Shown: positions 42,106 to 43,706 of the stretch, in pieces | Numbering within the stretch: position 1 is the first letter of the stretch | How the letters are laid out: each line of letters starts with the position of its first letter | DNA from: an uncultured Lachnospiraceae bacterium | GTDB lineage: Bacteria > Bacillota > Clostridia > Lachnospirales > Lachnospiraceae | Assembly (NCBI GenBank): GCA_910578405.1 | Contig: CAJTQO010000030.1 | Coordinates: 1-43,706, forward strand | DNA: 43,706 nucleotides | Reading direction: 5' to 3' | The notes under the pieces: generated by a model | Database searches by the model: none | What the model was told of the DNA's origin: nothing | Seen by the model: the letters and a program-made list of their open reading frames with translations, nothing else | Position numbers and translations under genes: made by a program

Positions 42106-43706
42106 ATGAAAAAGCAGAGTAAAAAGAAGAAGACAGATGGAAAAGGAAAAAAAGGGATGGAAGGAAAAACCAAGGGAAGCAGGAAAAGATACATTTGGAT
42201 TTTGGCAATTGTTATGATTGTCCCTGCCGTTTGCCTGTTAGGGCTTTATGGGATGGGCGTAAACCATTATAAGAACCGTTTTTTAAACGGCACAGTGATT
42301 GACCAAGTGGATGTGTCAGGCATGACGATTCAGGAATTAGAGGAACAGATTCAAAAATACTCGCTAAAGGTGATAGAACGCCAGGCGGACGGCGCTGCTT
42401 TGGAAGAGACAATCCTGGGAAGTGAGATTGGAATTTCTTATATTTCCACAGAACCGCTGCAGGATATTTTACGCAATCAGAACAGGTTCCTATGGTTTTT
42501 AAACCGGAAAGCAGTCCATGAAACGGAAGCGCTGCCCTTTTATGAGGAAGCGGCATTGGAGGAAAAGGTCGGTGAATTAAAGGGATTCCAGAAGGAGTTT
42601 ATCCAAAACCCAACCGATGCTTACATAACGGATTATAGCCCGGGGAGCGGATTTGAACTTGTTGCCGAAACCCAGGGGAACGCTTTGAACCGGAAGAAAA
42701 CCATAGAGGCGATAAAAGCGGCCGTGGACGGGATGGAAAGGCAGGTGGATTTAGAAGAGGCAGGCTGTTATGAAAGCCCCAAGGTTACTTTGGAAGATGA
42801 AAGGCTTCAGGATACTTATGCCAAGCTTCAAAATTATGTGAAGGTGGCCATTACCTATACTTTTGGAAAAGAGAAGGAAGTTTTGGATGGGGACGTCATC
42901 GTAAGCTGGATTACGGTGGACGGATATAAGGTGACGGTTGACCGGGATTTGGTGCAGGAGTATGTGGCTTCCCTGCGCAAAAAGTATGACACTGTTTTCC
43001 GTCAGAGAAAGTTCCATACAAGCTATGGAGCGGAAGTGACGATTGACAAAGGGGACTATGGCTGGTGGATGGATACAGAGCAGGAAATCGAAGAACTGAT
43101 TGGAATGCTGGAGCGGGGAGAGAGTGGGGAACGGGTTCCTGTTTATCGGCAGACGGCGGCTTCCTATGATAATCCGGATTTTGGAAACTCCTATGTGGAA
43201 ATTAATTTGACGGCGCAGCATTTGTTTTTATACCAAAATGGGAATTGCGTATTGGAGTCTGATTTTGTGTCCGGCAATCCGTCCAGAGGGAACGCTACGC
43301 CGGCAGGAATCTATGGAATTACTTATAAGGAAAGGAATGCAACGTTAAAGGGGGAGAATTACAGGACTCCGGTTTCTTTTTGGATGCCGTTTAATAACAA
43401 TGTGGGGATGCATGATGCTACCTGGAGAAGTGAATTTGGCAGTAATATTTATGAGACGAATGGCTCCCATGGCTGTATCAACCTGCCTTATTCGGTTGCG
43501 CAGGAAATTTTTAACAGCGTGGAAAAAGGCACTCCTGTTATTTGCTATCATTTGCCGGGAACGGAACAGGCGCCCTTGGTGGAAGAGCCTGCAGAGCCGG
43601 GGACGGAGCAGCCGGAAGGCATTGCGGACCCAGGGGCGGCGCCGGAGGGCGTTGCGGTAGAGCCGGGGGCAGGGCAGCCGGAGGGCGTTACGGCGGACCC
43701 AGGGGC
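42106..43706 (+). CDS. L,D-transpeptidase (YkuD), membrane-anchored, 3'-truncated
   Basis: The frame is open to the window end. A very basic N-terminus (residues 1-30, Lys-rich) leads to one membrane segment (about 31-50, WILAIVMIVPAVCLLGLYGM). Residues about 60-360 are two peptidoglycan-binding-like (PG_binding_4) regions. The YkuD domain starts with YVEINLTAQHLFLYQNG and holds the catalytic ETNGSHGCINLP (Cys nucleophile, with His upstream in VGMHDA). The C-terminus is a Pro/Glu/Gly-rich repeat of the form EPGxxQPEGVxxxPGA that continues past the window. The enzyme makes 3-3 cross-links in peptidoglycan or attaches proteins, outside the membrane. Start: ATG 42106 after AGGAG (42094-42098). 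Confidence 0.9.
   Translation, partial: MKKQSKKKKTDGKGKKGMEGKTKGSRKRYIWILAIVMIVPAVCLLGLYGMGVNHYKNRFLNGTVIDQVDVSGMTIQELEEQIQKYSLKVIERQADGAALEETILGSEIGISYISTEPLQDILRNQNRFLWFLNRKAVHETEALPFYEEAALEEKVGELKGFQKEFIQNPTDAYITDYSPGSGFELVAETQGNALNRKKTIEAIKAAVDGMERQVDLEEAGCYESPKVTLEDERLQDTYAKLQNYVKVAITYTFGKEKEVLDGDVIVSWITVDGYKVTVDRDLVQEYVASLRKKYDTVFRQRKFHTSYGAEVTIDKGDYGWWMDTEQEIEELIGMLERGESGERVPVYRQTAASYDNPDFGNSYVEINLTAQHLFLYQNGNCVLESDFVSGNPSRGNATPAGIYGITYKERNATLKGENYRTPVSFWMPFNNNVGMHDATWRSEFGSNIYETNGSHGCINLPYSVAQEIFNSVEKGTPVICYHLPGTEQAPLVEEPAEPGTEQPEGIADPGAAPEGVAVEPGAGQPEGVTADPG
43590..43706 (+). repeat. Pro/Gly-rich tandem repeat at the L,D-transpeptidase C-terminus
   Basis: Degenerate units containing GAGCCGGGG and CAGCCGGAGGGC recur about every 30-60 bp and run to the window edge. 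They encode a low-complexity cell-wall type tail. Confidence 0.6.

Noticed and set aside
1..43706. CRISPR array, tRNA, rRNA, transposase or prophage genes
   Set aside because: None could be recognised on either strand by reading; the only tandem repeats are protein-coding.

Overview
The window looks like the chromosome of a Gram-positive, low-GC Clostridia, most likely Lachnospiraceae. Strong AGGAGG-type ribosome binding sites precede most genes. All genes are on the + strand with purine-rich coding strands. A YkuD L,D-transpeptidase with one N-terminal membrane anchor and a lipoprotein with a Gram-positive style lipobox close the window. No rRNA, tRNA, CRISPR array, transposase or phage gene was seen.

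Layout. (1) 1-1344: two translationally coupled genes of unknown function, the first cut by the window edge and carrying a 36-bp Gly-rich tandem repeat, ending in a long hairpin. (2) 1345-2488: a gene-poor stretch holding two copies of a perfect palindrome, then a small serine-recombinase homologue that has lost almost all catalytic residues. (3) 2573-39714: one uninterrupted 37-kb glycan biosynthesis island. (4) 39753-43706: unrelated housekeeping or envelope genes with their own promoters and a terminator (Sel1-repeat protein, lipoprotein, L,D-transpeptidase).

Inside the island the genes form modules. 2573-5702 is a heptose-type nucleotide sugar block (GmhA-like isomerase, SDR epimerase, HldE-like transferase/kinase in swapped domain order). 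5775-9717 adds a radical SAM/SPASM enzyme, a sugar aminotransferase, an FkbM methyltransferase and an acetyltransferase. 9758-13407 has a CitC-like nucleotidylyltransferase, split at a G9 tract, and a TagB-like transferase. 13484-19474 matches, enzyme for enzyme, the Campylobacter jejuni capsule O-methyl phosphoramidate pathway: cytidylyltransferase, APS-kinase-like kinase, PEP-synthase-like glutamine kinase, two methyltransferases and a class I amidotransferase-type hydrolase. The first methyltransferase is broken at a G8 tract. 19525-25012 holds glycosyltransferase-like and unknown proteins. 25049-30361 is an N-acylated amino sugar block with two LpxD-like acyltransferases, a WlbA/WbpB-like oxidoreductase, a MaoC-type hydratase and an aminotransferase. 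30393-39714 has a cupin, glycosyltransferases, a perosamine-synthase-like aminotransferase and a methyltransferase.

How it may work together (inference). No flippase, ABC exporter, polymerase or lipid-linked initiating transferase lies in the 37 kb, so the sugars are probably attached to a protein in the cytoplasm, flagellin being the obvious candidate, or export genes lie elsewhere. The most notable points are a phosphoramidate pathway in a Gram-positive glycan island, two poly-G tracts each exactly one G short of an intact gene (candidate phase variation), and a dead recombinase next to paired palindromes that could serve as the island's regulator. About ten island proteins share a small Rossmann-like domain as an N- or C-terminal module.
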